Source: Streptomyces sp. NRRL F-4489 (GTDB lineage Bacteria > Actinomycetota > Actinomycetes > Streptomycetales > Streptomycetaceae). From it: DNA of 64,000 nucleotides. The DNA lies in contig NZ_LLZI01000124.1 of the NCBI RefSeq assembly GCF_001509485.1, forward strand, positions 1 through 64,000, in the 5' to 3' direction. This document shows positions 40,370 to 49,400 of the stretch, piece by piece. Each line of letters opens with the position of its first letter. The first letter of the stretch is position 1. The notes below the pieces were generated by a model that saw only the letters and a list, made by a program, of their open reading frames with translations, was not told the DNA's origin and searched no databases. Made by a program: the position numbers and the translations under genes.

Positions 40370-42485
40370 TGTCGTATCTCCCGTTGAGCGTGGGTCCCTT
40401 GTACTCGATGGACATACGGATATTCGTTGCCGTCCCGGTCTGCCCAGCACGTAGCGCCAGCGTGATGCGTGATCCGGATTTCAGTGAGGCAAGCACTGTT
40501 CCGGTGGCCCCTTGCGCCACCGATGAGACCGATTCCTGAGACCAGATCCGGAATTCCGTGCCGCCAGCGTTCACCCACATTCGGTTCTGGGTGAGCGACT
40601 GGCCCCAGCGGCAGCTCACACTGATCTGGTACAGTCCGTCTCGGGTGGTATAGATTCCCATGGTGTCCTGCGAGGCGAACATTCCTGTGTCCGTCTGGGC
40701 CAGCACAGATTCCCAGGCGATGTCGGATGATGTCGGCGATAGGGCGAAACTATCTGTCTGGGTAACGATGTAAGGCCGCTTTTCTGCGACGGTCATCCAC
40801 CGCCCGTTAATGCGCACCTGCGCGATTTCAGCGTCATTGAGGATGTAGAGATCGCCGTCGGCCGGATTGAGGACGTCACGTACCGCAGTAGAGGCCACGG
40901 CACGGATCCGTGCGGTGTGCTCGGGGAGGGTGCCGGGCCGTGCGGCGTTGCCCGGACGGACTGGTTCGACGGCCAACTGGCCCCCCGCGATGACGGCGAG
41001 CTGCTCGCCGTTGGGGTATGTCGAGTTGGCGTTGCACCAGTAGCGGGGGGTGATGGTGACGGTGGAGCCCGGAGTCAGCCCCTGGAGGAGATGGCGTTTC
41101 GTCGCAGCCAGTCCCCATGTTTTGCCGGAGATGGTCACGGCCTGCTGGAGTCCGTCACCGCTCCATTCGTAGTCCCCGCTGACGGACCAGCCCAGGCGCA
41201 TCTCGGCCGTGTCGGAGACCTGGTTCCACAGGGTGGCACCGATGCTGACCAGGAGGCTGCCGGTGGCGGGCACGGTGGTGGTGATGGGGGCCCAGTCTGT
41301 GGGGGCGTAATCGGTCCAGGTGCTGGTGGCGGCGTACCGGGGGGCGGGATACGTCAGCAGTGTCTGCTGGACACGGGTGTCCTCCCCCTCGACCACCGGC
41401 TCGACGGCAAGCTGTCCAGACTGCGCCACGAAGGTCGTCACGGTGGTGCTGCTGTCTGTGCCATACACCGGGGTGATGCGCACAACCTCGCCTGGCACAA
41501 GGCCAGTTATAAGCGTGCGCCGGGTGGCGGCGGAGACCGCGGAGGCGTTCACGCTGGTGATTTGTTTGTACAGGTGGGACCAGGTGTCTTTCCACCCGGT
41601 GCTGCCGCTGAGCACCCAGGAGTACCACAGGTCATCGCCGACGGTGGCTGACGCCGGGGCGATCTTCCCGGAGATGGACACCCACATTTTCCCGGACGCT
41701 GGGACCACCGCGCGGATGCCCGCGAGATCGTCAACGGGGAACGGCGTGTAGGACGAGGCCAGGTATTTAGGCTGCCGGGACTGGTCGGTGGTCACCGGCA
41801 TCACCGTCGCCGCAGGAACAGGCTCGACGACCATCTGGCCACCGGAGATGATGCGGGGCACGTACGCGGCGTCAATGTTCGCATGGGAATAGGCGGGCCG
41901 AATCTGCACACGGTGTCCCGGCGGCAGTCCCTGCACCAGATGCCGACGCGTAGCCGCGATAGTCCCCGCCTCATCAACGCCCGGCACTCCGCCCTGACGA
42001 TGCAGGCTCACTCGACCGGTGTCGACGTACAGGTAGGCGCGGGTGTCCAGGTCGTAGACGCCCCAGGAGATCGCACACTGCGCACCCGGCCGACCCCCCG
42101 GATTCAACCGGGCTGACAGGGAGACGAAAAAGGCACCCGACTCCGGCACGACGGTATTGATGAACGGCCACTGAGCCTCGTCCCAGAGGTAGAAACTGGT
42201 GCCGTTCAAGGGCCGGGGGGCAAGGCGCTGGGCGGATACCAGTGGCTCAATCGGCTCGTAGTCGCGCTCCACTACGTCCGGGTCGGCTACGTAGACCGGG
42301 CGGGCCTCATCGCCTCCCTGATACGTGACCCACACCAGCTCGCCCACGGCCGGGACGCGCCCGCGCACCGCAGGCTCCGCCCACAGGGTCAGGGCCTCTC
42401 CGGAGACCTGGGGCACCTGAAGGCGGACGCGTCCTCGCAACTGCGGGTCGGTCGTGCTGGCCACGACCGCCTGGTACGTGCTCAT
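40362..42485 (-). CDS. Spike/gpV-like OB-fold protein with three internal repeats
   Basis: 707 residues from the ATG at 42485 (ATGA overlap with the hub). Residues 1-75 are the OB domain of gpV/VgrG-type spikes (DPQLRGRVRLQVPQVSG, VPAVGELVWVTYQGGD, RPVYV). The rest is unusual: three ~130-residue repeats share VVPxSG, VSI, AATRRxLxxGLxPG, I.P.Y and GGQLxVEPV. A last block (GLYQISVSCRW ... IRMSIEYKGP) looks like a C1q/TNF jelly roll. Typical spikes are 200-250 residues, so the tail may carry surface-binding arms. Confidence 0.8.
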   Translation of the reverse strand: MSTYQAVVASTTDPQLRGRVRLQVPQVSGEALTLWAEPAVRGRVPAVGELVWVTYQGGDEARPVYVADPDVVERDYEPIEPLVSAQRLAPRPLNGTSFYLWDEAQWPFINTVVPESGAFFVSLSARLNPGGRPGAQCAISWGVYDLDTRAYLYVDTGRVSLHRQGGVPGVDEAGTIAATRRHLVQGLPPGHRVQIRPAYSHANIDAAYVPRIISGGQMVVEPVPAATVMPVTTDQSRQPKYLASSYTPFPVDDLAGIRAVVPASGKMWVSISGKIAPASATVGDDLWYSWVLSGSTGWKDTWSHLYKQITSVNASAVSAATRRTLITGLVPGEVVRITPVYGTDSSTTVTTFVAQSGQLAVEPVVEGEDTRVQQTLLTYPAPRYAATSTWTDYAPTDWAPITTTVPATGSLLVSIGATLWNQVSDTAEMRLGWSVSGDYEWSGDGLQQAVTISGKTWGLAATKRHLLQGLTPGSTVTITPRYWCNANSTYPNGEQLAVIAGGQLAVEPVRPGNAARPGTLPEHTARIRAVASTAVRDVLNPADGDLYILNDAEIAQVRINGRWMTVAEKRPYIVTQTDSFALSPTSSDIAWESVLAQTDTGMFASQDTMGIYTTRDGLYQISVSCRWGQSLTQNRMWVNAGGTEFRIWSQESVSSVAQGATGTVLASLKSGSRITLALRAGQTGTATNIRMSIEYKGPTLNGRYDNV

Positions 42486-43657
42486 GCTGCGCCTCCGATG
42501 TACTGGGCGCACCAGCGCTGCTCGGACAGGACGGTGCTGGCGGGTTGAGGCAGGGGCAGCCGGTGCGCATCCAGGCCGTCGGGCCGGTTGCGGCCCAGCA
42601 CGAGATCGGTGACGTAGGTGCGCTGAGAGGGTTGGGTGGGATGGAGGGTCAGGCGATGACTGACCTGGCGGATCATCCACGTACCCACCGTGTGCGGACC
42701 AAGGCCCGCTCCTTGGAGCCAGATCTCGGTGCCGACCTTGAGCCGGGCGTCCCCCCGTACGCTGGCGTTTGCCGATACCCACAGTGCGGAGGCGGCGGAA
42801 GCGGCGCTCACGCGTTCCTCGGCCTCGGCGCGGGAGTCGGCGGGGAGCGCCGTGGCGTATGTCCGGTGCGCCGCTGTGGCGGAGCGGGCGTCGACGCTGC
42901 GGGACAGGTGCCGGGTATGGCGGTTGTAGGCATACCCCTCGATCCGAGTGCGGCGGCCACCGCCGGGCTCCAGCTCGCCGTGGAGGGCGTCGAAGGCATA
43001 GATGGTGTCGTGCAGGCCCGGCAGCTTGGTCAGGTGGGCTGAGGGGATTGCCTGGCCCCGGCGCAGGGTGGCCAGCGGGGAGGTGAGGTAGACGGTAGTG
43101 GCATCGGCGACCAGCCGCAGGCCGTACTCCTGGGCCAGGTCGCGCAGGAACGCGAAGTCGCTCTGGGCTGACTGCATCTTGGTCAGGCGTGTCGGCGTTC
43201 GCTCGGTGACGCAGGCCAGCTGGTAGTGGCGGCATACGCTGCGGGCGAGAGCGGAGGCGCTCGACATCTGCCAGGCGAGACTGCGCTGGGACTGCATGGT
43301 GGTGGTCGGGCCAGTGAGCGTGTAGGTGACGGTGACCTCGCTGTTGCGCTGGAGGCGGGCGTCGTCCTGGCCGGTGGTGATGCGGTAGGAGTGGACGTAC
43401 CCATAGAGGTCTGCCTGTTGGTGTGGCCCGGAGCCGTAGCGCAAGTGCATCGGCGTACCCTCTGGCTGCACGATGCCGGAGGAGAGGGCCCAGCTGCGGA
43501 TGCTGTCCGTGCGGGGCACGCTGATGCGTATGGAAATCTCCGCCACCTCGTGCGTGGCCTCGGCCTGGTGCACGGAGATGTGGGTGATGTAGTGGCGGCT
43601 GGTGGGTACGTTTGGATAGATGATGCGTGCGTGGGGCGCAAATTCCTTAATCGGCAT
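42482..43657 (-). CDS. Tail hub, late-control gpD-like
   Basis: 391 residues. SAQSDFAFLRDLAQEYGLRLVADATTVYL is the family's hallmark, with ASALARSVCRHYQLACVTERTP before it. The C-terminus has LKVGTEIWLQGAGLGPHTVGTWMIRQVSH. It forms the trimeric hub holding the spike. Preceded by the LysM-like tail protein and coupled to the spike gene. Confidence 0.88.
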   Translation of the reverse strand: MPIKEFAPHARIIYPNVPTSRHYITHISVHQAEATHEVAEISIRISVPRTDSIRSWALSSGIVQPEGTPMHLRYGSGPHQQADLYGYVHSYRITTGQDDARLQRNSEVTVTYTLTGPTTTMQSQRSLAWQMSSASALARSVCRHYQLACVTERTPTRLTKMQSAQSDFAFLRDLAQEYGLRLVADATTVYLTSPLATLRRGQAIPSAHLTKLPGLHDTIYAFDALHGELEPGGGRRTRIEGYAYNRHTRHLSRSVDARSATAAHRTYATALPADSRAEAEERVSAASAASALWVSANASVRGDARLKVGTEIWLQGAGLGPHTVGTWMIRQVSHRLTLHPTQPSQRTYVTDLVLGRNRPDGLDAHRLPLPQPASTVLSEQRWCAQYIGGAA

Positions 43658-43925
43658 GAGGAATCCTGATAGCAGTTCCGGGCGCTATTTCTGTCCAGTC
43701 CAGGATTTCCGGGTTGACCTCAGCGATGCGCCACCATTGCGTGGGGTCGCGATAGAACTCGGTAGCCACGGTGTCCACGCGATCACCGTCCTGCCACCGG
43801 TAGGAAATTGCACGCACGCGCAGTGTTTTCGGTGGGGCTGGGCCGAGGACCTGGCGCGTGGCTCCCGCAGCATCAGTGACGATCTCGACTGGGTGGTCTG
43901 CATAGCGGGAGCCACTGTTGATCAT
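43647..43925 (-). CDS. LysM-like tail protein (X/gp53-like)
   Basis: 92 residues. YRWQDGDRVDTVATEFYRDPTQWWRIAEVNPEILDW is a LysM-type fold with the WxxIAxxN pattern, ending PGTAIRIPHAD. In contractile tails such proteins link tube end and hub. It overlaps the hub start by 11 bases. Confidence 0.85.
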   Translation of the reverse strand: MINSGSRYADHPVEIVTDAAGATRQVLGPAPPKTLRVRAISYRWQDGDRVDTVATEFYRDPTQWWRIAEVNPEILDWTEIAPGTAIRIPHAD

Positions 43926-43932
43926 GTTTCTC

Positions 43933-44646
43933 CTATTTCGGCTGAGGGAGCCCTGTCATCGTAATGCTGAGCGACAGGCGTTGAGTAGTCATGTCCTGTG
44001 TCCAGTGCACCCATTGGATCTCGATATTGCTGATGTACCCGTAGTAAAAGAGGGCCCGGTCCTGGCCTCCGAAAAACGCGGTGCACGGCCGCATCTGCAT
44101 CGGACCGGTCACCGTCTCAGGGACGTCTGACGTATCCGGTGAGGGCGCACTGTCCGGATCACTGCTCGACCCGGCCGAACCGCCCGTTCTGGAAACTGAG
44201 TTGATCCCGACCAGGTTGTACAGCGCATTCACGTCGTACATCACGCCATACCTGGACTGTGGGGTGTCCCGCCTGGCGAGGACGTCATACGTCCGGTCGT
44301 AGAAGAGGCTGAAAGAGCAGGAGGAGTTGATTGGCAGCAGCGCGGTCCCGGTATCCGACTCAGCGCGCTGCCAATCCGCCGGAGTAAGGTTGGCCTGGTC
44401 CAGTCCATGGCTCATCGACACCGTGGACGGGTTGTAGTGGAATTTGAGGTAGTACGGCTTTTCCTTCTTGGGAAGCCCACGGGTGTCGCTGACAATGTAG
44501 CCCTGCGGAAAGGTTAGGTAGTCGTCCTGGCCGCTGCCAACTCCCCCGCCCCACCAGCCGATTCCTCCCGCCGGGAGCTGGCGAGGGTCTACCGCCCCGT
44601 TGCTGTGCTGACGAGCATCCAGCTCTTTGTGAATACGAGAGAACAC
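43933..44646 (-). CDS. Tail tube-baseplate connector-like protein
   Basis: 237 residues from the GTG at 44646. YYLKFHYNPSTVSMSHGLDQ resembles the start of tube-initiator proteins, and CSFSLFYDRTYDVLAR plus YGVMYDVNALYNLVG lie in the middle. IQWVHWTQDMTTQRLSLSITMTGLP at the end is a tube-like strand pattern. A Ser/Asp linker splits the halves. It is between the tape measure and LysM-like genes, the position of gp54-like or Afp7-like connectors. Confidence 0.65.
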   Translation of the reverse strand: MFSRIHKELDARQHSNGAVDPRQLPAGGIGWWGGGVGSGQDDYLTFPQGYIVSDTRGLPKKEKPYYLKFHYNPSTVSMSHGLDQANLTPADWQRAESDTGTALLPINSSCSFSLFYDRTYDVLARRDTPQSRYGVMYDVNALYNLVGINSVSRTGGSAGSSSDPDSAPSPDTSDVPETVTGPMQMRPCTAFFGGQDRALFYYGYISNIEIQWVHWTQDMTTQRLSLSITMTGLPQPK

Positions 44647-47600
44647 TAGACGCCCATCCCGATCTCCCTGATGCGCTTGTCGGCGGCAATCGCATCGACG
44701 ATTTGTCTTCCCGCCTGCATGGCCGTACTGCTGCTCATCGCACCCTGCACGGTGATGCTGATCGACCCGGGCCCGAACTGCACTGTCACTCCCCCACCTG
44801 AGTTGGATGCCCGCTTCGGGCCTTCAAGCGCCGCGGCCGTGGTGGACCGCACGGGAATGGACTGCTGCATCAGCGCGTTGCGGATTGTCTGTGCGGTGCC
44901 TTTCGGCAGGATCATCTCGCCCTTGTGCACCTGGGCGATCTCGTCCTCCGGCAGATCCCACGCGCCCACGGCGTACCCCTTGGGCGGCCGGTCCGGGTCG
45001 GCCTGCTGGACCTTGCCGATGCTGCCGTAGCGCGCCTTGATCCAACCGATGGCGGCAGCAGTCGACGCTGCGGGGTCCGTACGGTCATTCGGCAATGACT
45101 TGGCGCGGTACGCCGCGAACGTCGACCCGATGACCTGGAACAGCCCCACCGAGGGGTCGCCATGCTGGGCATTGGCATCCCAGTCGTTGCGGGCATCCTT
45201 CCGGTAGCCCGACTCCCGGTAGGCGATGGTTGTCAAACCCCGTGCCCAGGCCGCCCCGGAGACCCCCTTGGCGGCCATGCCACGCTGAATCGCAGCCCTG
45301 ACCCAGCCCGGCGGCGGTGGGACCTTCGTGTACCGCCCGTTGATGGCCCCCCAGGAGTACCCTCCGGAATCCGCAGCGGCACCGGCATCTTCACTTCCGG
45401 ACCCGCCTTTCTTGGACGCCCCGGAGCCGGATGGGCCGCGACCACCGGAAAACAGGGACGCGGCCAGCGCCTCGATTTCGCTGACGCTTCCATAGGCGTT
45501 CGTGATAGCCCCGGTCGTGCTGGCTCCGGTGGCCGCCGGATTGTCGTTCCCCGCGCCTGCTTCAGCAGACGTCGATCCCGGCTCGTCGGAGGCAAAGGTG
45601 TCCCCGGCACCGGAGACGACCCGGCGGACCGCTATGTACCGCCCGAAACGGTCCTCGGAGTCAACGCGGATTTTCTGCCCCGTGCGCGGCGCATGCACGA
45701 TTTTCCCGTTGCCGAGATACATCACCACATGTCCCGAATTCGGGAACATCAGGTCGCCAGGCTTGCGGTCCTCAAACGCGACGCCCTTACCCGCCTTCAG
45801 CTGCTCGTACGTTGTACGCCCCAGCCGGACACCGACCTTACTGAAGGCATACTGCATCAGCGAACTACAGTCGAATCCAACCGTTTTCGCACCCTGAGCA
45901 AATCCCCGAGACGGTCCCTCCGGCCCCCCGCCGCCCCACGAATAATCGACACCGATCTGGGACAGCGCCGCCTTGATTGCGGGATTTGCGCTGCCCTGAT
46001 GCAGATTCGCCCGGGTCTTCGCGCCGCCCCCGGAGCCCCCCGATGCTCCCCCGCCAGTGGAACCACCACCAGATGCACCGCCGCCGATGAGACCGCCGAT
46101 GCCACCAATAACGCCACCGGCCACCGCCCCTACTCCGGTACCGAGCCCGGGTATGACGCTTCCGGCCGCGGCACCAGTAAGAACGCCTAGCCCGGCGCCC
46201 TTCAGAGCCCCCGTCAGGCGCCCGCCACTGCCCGCGTCCACACCCTGGTATCCGCCCACGGTCTGCTTGACGCCAGGCAGCTCCAGAATGGCGTTCAACG
46301 CCTCTTTGAAATCAATGACGGCATCGGTGGCCGACTGCATAGCCGGACCGAACGCGTCCATCATCTGCGAGTCGTGACGCCGCTCCTCCCCCTCCTTCCG
46401 CTTCTTCTGATTGAGGAGATTGTCGACGTCCAGGCCGCCCTTTTGCAGCTTCCGGCGAGCGTCCTCCGCTTTGTCTCCCGTACCGCCCGCATCGCGCAGC
46501 AGCTGCTCGTAATCGGCCACCGACCCGCCAGTCTGCTCCCGCCAACGCGCTTGGGACTGAATCTGGGTGAGACGATTCTCCACCCACTCCTGCCCCAACC
46601 CGAGTTGCCGTGCCTGCGCCTCCAGCGTGGTGCGCAGCGACCCGCCCTGCTCGGACGCCGCCAGGACGTTCTTCAACCGGTAGCCGCGCTGGAACACCCT
46701 GTCCAAGATGTTCTGATTGAGCTGGCCCTGCGATAGCCGCTTGCCTCCCGCTCCGATGGTCGGGCCGAGCCCCATCACCTGGTAGAGCATGGACGCCTGC
46801 GGCGTGTACATCGCCGTCATCATCCGCGCGGAATCCGCCACACCCATCGTCGGGTCCAGCAGCGCATACCCCGACGCCTGCTGATGCAGCAGACGCCGCT
46901 CCACCTCGCTGCGCCCCATGCCAAGACGCCGGTCGACCTCGAACAAGCCGCTGTTGAGGTCTTCTGTTGACAGCGCGGTCGACGACTGCATCGCCGCATT
47001 GCGGAGTCGGTTCTTCTCCGACCAGTAGCCGGACTTCGGGTCGCCCCACGTGCTGTACGCGAACGCGGCGTAGCGATCCATCTCGTACGCCTGGTCCGTC
47101 ATGTGGTCGACGCGCGACCGTATCTTCCCCGCGCCCCAGGACACCGCGCGCCCGGCGAGTTGCCCCAGTCCAAATGCCAGGCGCGGTGTGTCGATGGCCC
47201 TTCCAGCGCCGTCGGGCTGTCCGGCGCCCGCGGTCGGCGGATACGTCGGGCGAGGCGGAATGGCGCCTGCGCCACCGAGCCGGGCCGTCACCCGGGCACG
47301 CGCACTGGCGTCCGCCCGCTCCCGGTCCTGCCGCGCCCGTTCCTGGGCCTGGCGCATCGCCTGCTGCTGAGCCTCAGCGGCGGCGGCCCGCCGGGCGTTG
47401 GACTCCAGGCGGTCACGGTGCGCCTGGTCCCGCTGGCGACGACGTTCCTCCTCCTGCTGACGGCGCAGGTCAGCCGCCCGGAGAGTCGCCTCATTCTGCT
47501 GGGCCCGGCGAGCCTCCATACGCTGCCGCATGATGGCTGCCGCCTGCTGGGTCGCTGTGGCCCCAGAGCCGGGCAGAGAGCTGGTCTGTGCAGTTCCGGC

Positions 47601-47807
47601 CGGGCTCGGCTGATTCGCGGAGGGAAATCCCCCCCAGCCCATGCCGGACCCCACTCCGGTCGGCGTCATCCCGCTGAGCGCGCGATTCAGGCGGCCGATG
47701 TTGGTTCCCAGTGTTTTGATCTGGCGCTCCAGATCATCGACCTCGTGCTCCAGCCGGTTCACGCCGAGCAAGCGCCCAGCGATATTGGGCTCTCTACTGG
47801 ACGCCAT
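44646..47807 (-). CDS. Tape measure protein with NlpC/P60 and lytic-transglycosylase-like domains
   Basis: 1053 residues. A coiled coil (VNRLEHEVDDLERQIKTLG) and an Arg/Gln/Glu-rich helix (100-170) form the N-terminus. A Gly-rich hydrophobic stretch lies around 555-590. An NlpC/P60 domain spans about 605-740, with nucleophile Cys in VGFDCSSLMQYAF and His in SGHVVMYLG. A lytic-transglycosylase-like domain spans about 850-935 (TTIAYRESGYRKDA, GLFQVIGSTFAAY). It sets tail length and may open the thick wall during DNA entry. Length predicts a tail of roughly 150 nm by the usual 0.15 nm per residue. Confidence 0.88.
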   Translation of the reverse strand: MASSREPNIAGRLLGVNRLEHEVDDLERQIKTLGTNIGRLNRALSGMTPTGVGSGMGWGGFPSANQPSPAGTAQTSSLPGSGATATQQAAAIMRQRMEARRAQQNEATLRAADLRRQQEEERRRQRDQAHRDRLESNARRAAAAEAQQQAMRQAQERARQDRERADASARARVTARLGGAGAIPPRPTYPPTAGAGQPDGAGRAIDTPRLAFGLGQLAGRAVSWGAGKIRSRVDHMTDQAYEMDRYAAFAYSTWGDPKSGYWSEKNRLRNAAMQSSTALSTEDLNSGLFEVDRRLGMGRSEVERRLLHQQASGYALLDPTMGVADSARMMTAMYTPQASMLYQVMGLGPTIGAGGKRLSQGQLNQNILDRVFQRGYRLKNVLAASEQGGSLRTTLEAQARQLGLGQEWVENRLTQIQSQARWREQTGGSVADYEQLLRDAGGTGDKAEDARRKLQKGGLDVDNLLNQKKRKEGEERRHDSQMMDAFGPAMQSATDAVIDFKEALNAILELPGVKQTVGGYQGVDAGSGGRLTGALKGAGLGVLTGAAAGSVIPGLGTGVGAVAGGVIGGIGGLIGGGASGGGSTGGGASGGSGGGAKTRANLHQGSANPAIKAALSQIGVDYSWGGGGPEGPSRGFAQGAKTVGFDCSSLMQYAFSKVGVRLGRTTYEQLKAGKGVAFEDRKPGDLMFPNSGHVVMYLGNGKIVHAPRTGQKIRVDSEDRFGRYIAVRRVVSGAGDTFASDEPGSTSAEAGAGNDNPAATGASTTGAITNAYGSVSEIEALAASLFSGGRGPSGSGASKKGGSGSEDAGAAADSGGYSWGAINGRYTKVPPPPGWVRAAIQRGMAAKGVSGAAWARGLTTIAYRESGYRKDARNDWDANAQHGDPSVGLFQVIGSTFAAYRAKSLPNDRTDPAASTAAAIGWIKARYGSIGKVQQADPDRPPKGYAVGAWDLPEDEIAQVHKGEMILPKGTAQTIRNALMQQSIPVRSTTAAALEGPKRASNSGGGVTVQFGPGSISITVQGAMSSSTAMQAGRQIVDAIAADKRIREIGMGV

Positions 47808-47970
47808 GCAGTGCCTCCTTCCGCTCCTTGTGCCACAGCGCGAGGTCTCGCCAGTAATGACGCTCGCGGACCGTCAGAGCCTTGATCTCGCTCGGTGGCC
47901 AGCGATAGGCGAAAACCAGCGATTCGATGTCGAGAAGTGTGGCCTCGATGTCACAGGTCCAGAAACGCAT
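47794..47970 (-). CDS. GpE-like tail assembly chaperone
   Basis: 58 residues from the ATG at 47970. LVFAYRWPPSEIKALTVRERHYWRDLALWHKERK has the F.WPPSEI...E...W pattern of P2 gpE-type chaperones. It overlaps the end of the preceding gene by 20 bases and the tape measure start. In P2 the equivalent pair is made by a frameshift. Confidence 0.7.
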   Translation of the reverse strand: MRFWTCDIEATLLDIESLVFAYRWPPSEIKALTVRERHYWRDLALWHKERKEALHGVQ

Positions 47971-48796
47971 CCGCCACCGAAATCGGCAGCGGAATCTCCT
48001 CTCCGCAACTTTCATGGGTGACGGACACGTCGGTGAGCTGCGGGCCGGGAGCGTGGTCGGCCAGATACATCAACAGGGTGCGCCGGTCGGCGATACCCAG
48101 GCTCTGGGCGAAGGCCGCGCCGTCCTCCACGGGTGTCTCCCCCACAGCGGTCACACACCGCTCCAGCAAACGGGAGTTGACCCGTGCCGGGGTTGCGTCC
48201 CTCTCCGTCAGGACGAACCTCTGATCTGCTCCCGTGGGAAAACGCACCCGGGCGATCCTGCCATCGCGCAACGTCACCGTGGGCTCGCCCCCGGGCAAGG
48301 CACGCTGCTCGACCGTGGACAGATCGATGGTCACGTCGATGAGCGAGGTGCAGCTCGGGCACTTCACTCCCTGGATCTCCAGCGGGCTACCGAACGTTGC
48401 GACGCGGATCGCCAGAAGCAGGCTGTCGCGGTCACCGACGAGCATGTCCTGGAGCTGCTCGTCGGTAGGAATCTTCGACCCCAGAGCGGCGACACCACGG
48501 CGCAGGATGGTGTCGAAGAACTCCAGTGAGTTGCGGTCCACAGCCGCAAGAGCTTCTTCGTCGGCCCCGGTCAGCTCGCGTACGCGTGCCTCGCGCACCA
48601 GCTGGCCGTCAATAGTGATCCCGACAGGGAGCAGGGCCTGCGTGGGATTGGGGCGCGGCGGGCTCGGGGCGGGCCCGCTGCTCTCGGCCAGGACCTGCTG
48701 GATCGCACGGTTGGCGGCAGCGGCGTCGGTTACGGGGTTGATTGCGGGGGCAGCGGACTGGTCGAAGGTCCAGTCGTAAGTGAGGGGCTCGGTCAC
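47951..48796 (-). CDS. Tail assembly / baseplate gp26-like protein
   Basis: 281 residues. Disordered Pro-rich start, then ITIDGQLVREARVRELTGADEEALAA. CPSCTSLIDVTIDLSTVEQRAL gives a CxxC, and later HESCGEEIPL. The chain resembles phage proteins placed between tube and tape measure that act as chaperones or hub assembly factors. The position is right for both. Precise role uncertain. Confidence 0.65.
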   Translation of the reverse strand: MTEPLTYDWTFDQSAAPAINPVTDAAAANRAIQQVLAESSGPAPSPPRPNPTQALLPVGITIDGQLVREARVRELTGADEEALAAVDRNSLEFFDTILRRGVAALGSKIPTDEQLQDMLVGDRDSLLLAIRVATFGSPLEIQGVKCPSCTSLIDVTIDLSTVEQRALPGGEPTVTLRDGRIARVRFPTGADQRFVLTERDATPARVNSRLLERCVTAVGETPVEDGAAFAQSLGIADRRTLLMYLADHAPGPQLTDVSVTHESCGEEIPLPISVADAFLDL

Positions 48797-48810
48797 TGGA
48801 TTCCTAATTC

Positions 48811-49389
48811 CTAGAGGGTGGCACTCGACTTGGCATTCGGGGCGACCTTGAAATCGAACCCCTCGTGCGCGAGTGTCATCTGATGCACGGCGTACATATT
48901 CTGGCCCGCATCGAGGTCACCGAACGCCACGCTCGTCGGCCACGCGTTGTACACCCGCCACACGGCCTGAACTTTTGCGGGCGACTTGGTCACCGGGTGC
49001 TCTATCAGCATGATGTCAACAGTGGCACGGAAATCGGTGCTGGTGTCGTAGGTCTTCCCCACGCCTTGCATGACGTTGAACAGCTGGCCCATCCAGTCCA
49101 GGAGCTGCTGATCTCCCGGGCACAACCCCTTGGAGAGCGTGATGGGGCTGAAATCGCTCTGCCCGGGGAGCTTCTGGGTGGACACGTTCATTCCACCGGT
49201 GCGGTAAGCGATCACGTCAGTGGTCGAGCTGAGACCGGACACCGCCATGAAGCCAAGCTTCGGGTAGGCCCCCTGTAGCCCCTGCGGTCCCGATATCTGG
49301 ACGTGGAATTTGAAGGACCGCAACGGGTCCGTGGATATGGAGGCGAGGCTGGACCTCTGCTCCACTGTCGCCCGGGTCTTACCCGCCAT
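48811..49389 (-). CDS. Tail tube protein, T4 gp19-like
   Basis: 192 residues. DPLRSFKFHVQISG, FMAVSGLSSTTDVIAYRTGGMN, ITLSKGLCPGDQQLLDWMGQLF and VYNAWPTSVAFGDLDAG follow the gp19 pattern from strand 1 to the conserved W-P turn. It stacks as hexamers inside the sheath. Directly downstream of the sheath gene. Confidence 0.93.
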   Translation of the reverse strand: MAGKTRATVEQRSSLASISTDPLRSFKFHVQISGPQGLQGAYPKLGFMAVSGLSSTTDVIAYRTGGMNVSTQKLPGQSDFSPITLSKGLCPGDQQLLDWMGQLFNVMQGVGKTYDTSTDFRATVDIMLIEHPVTKSPAKVQAVWRVYNAWPTSVAFGDLDAGQNMYAVHQMTLAHEGFDFKVAPNAKSSATL

Positions 49390-49400
49390 AGCCCACTCCT

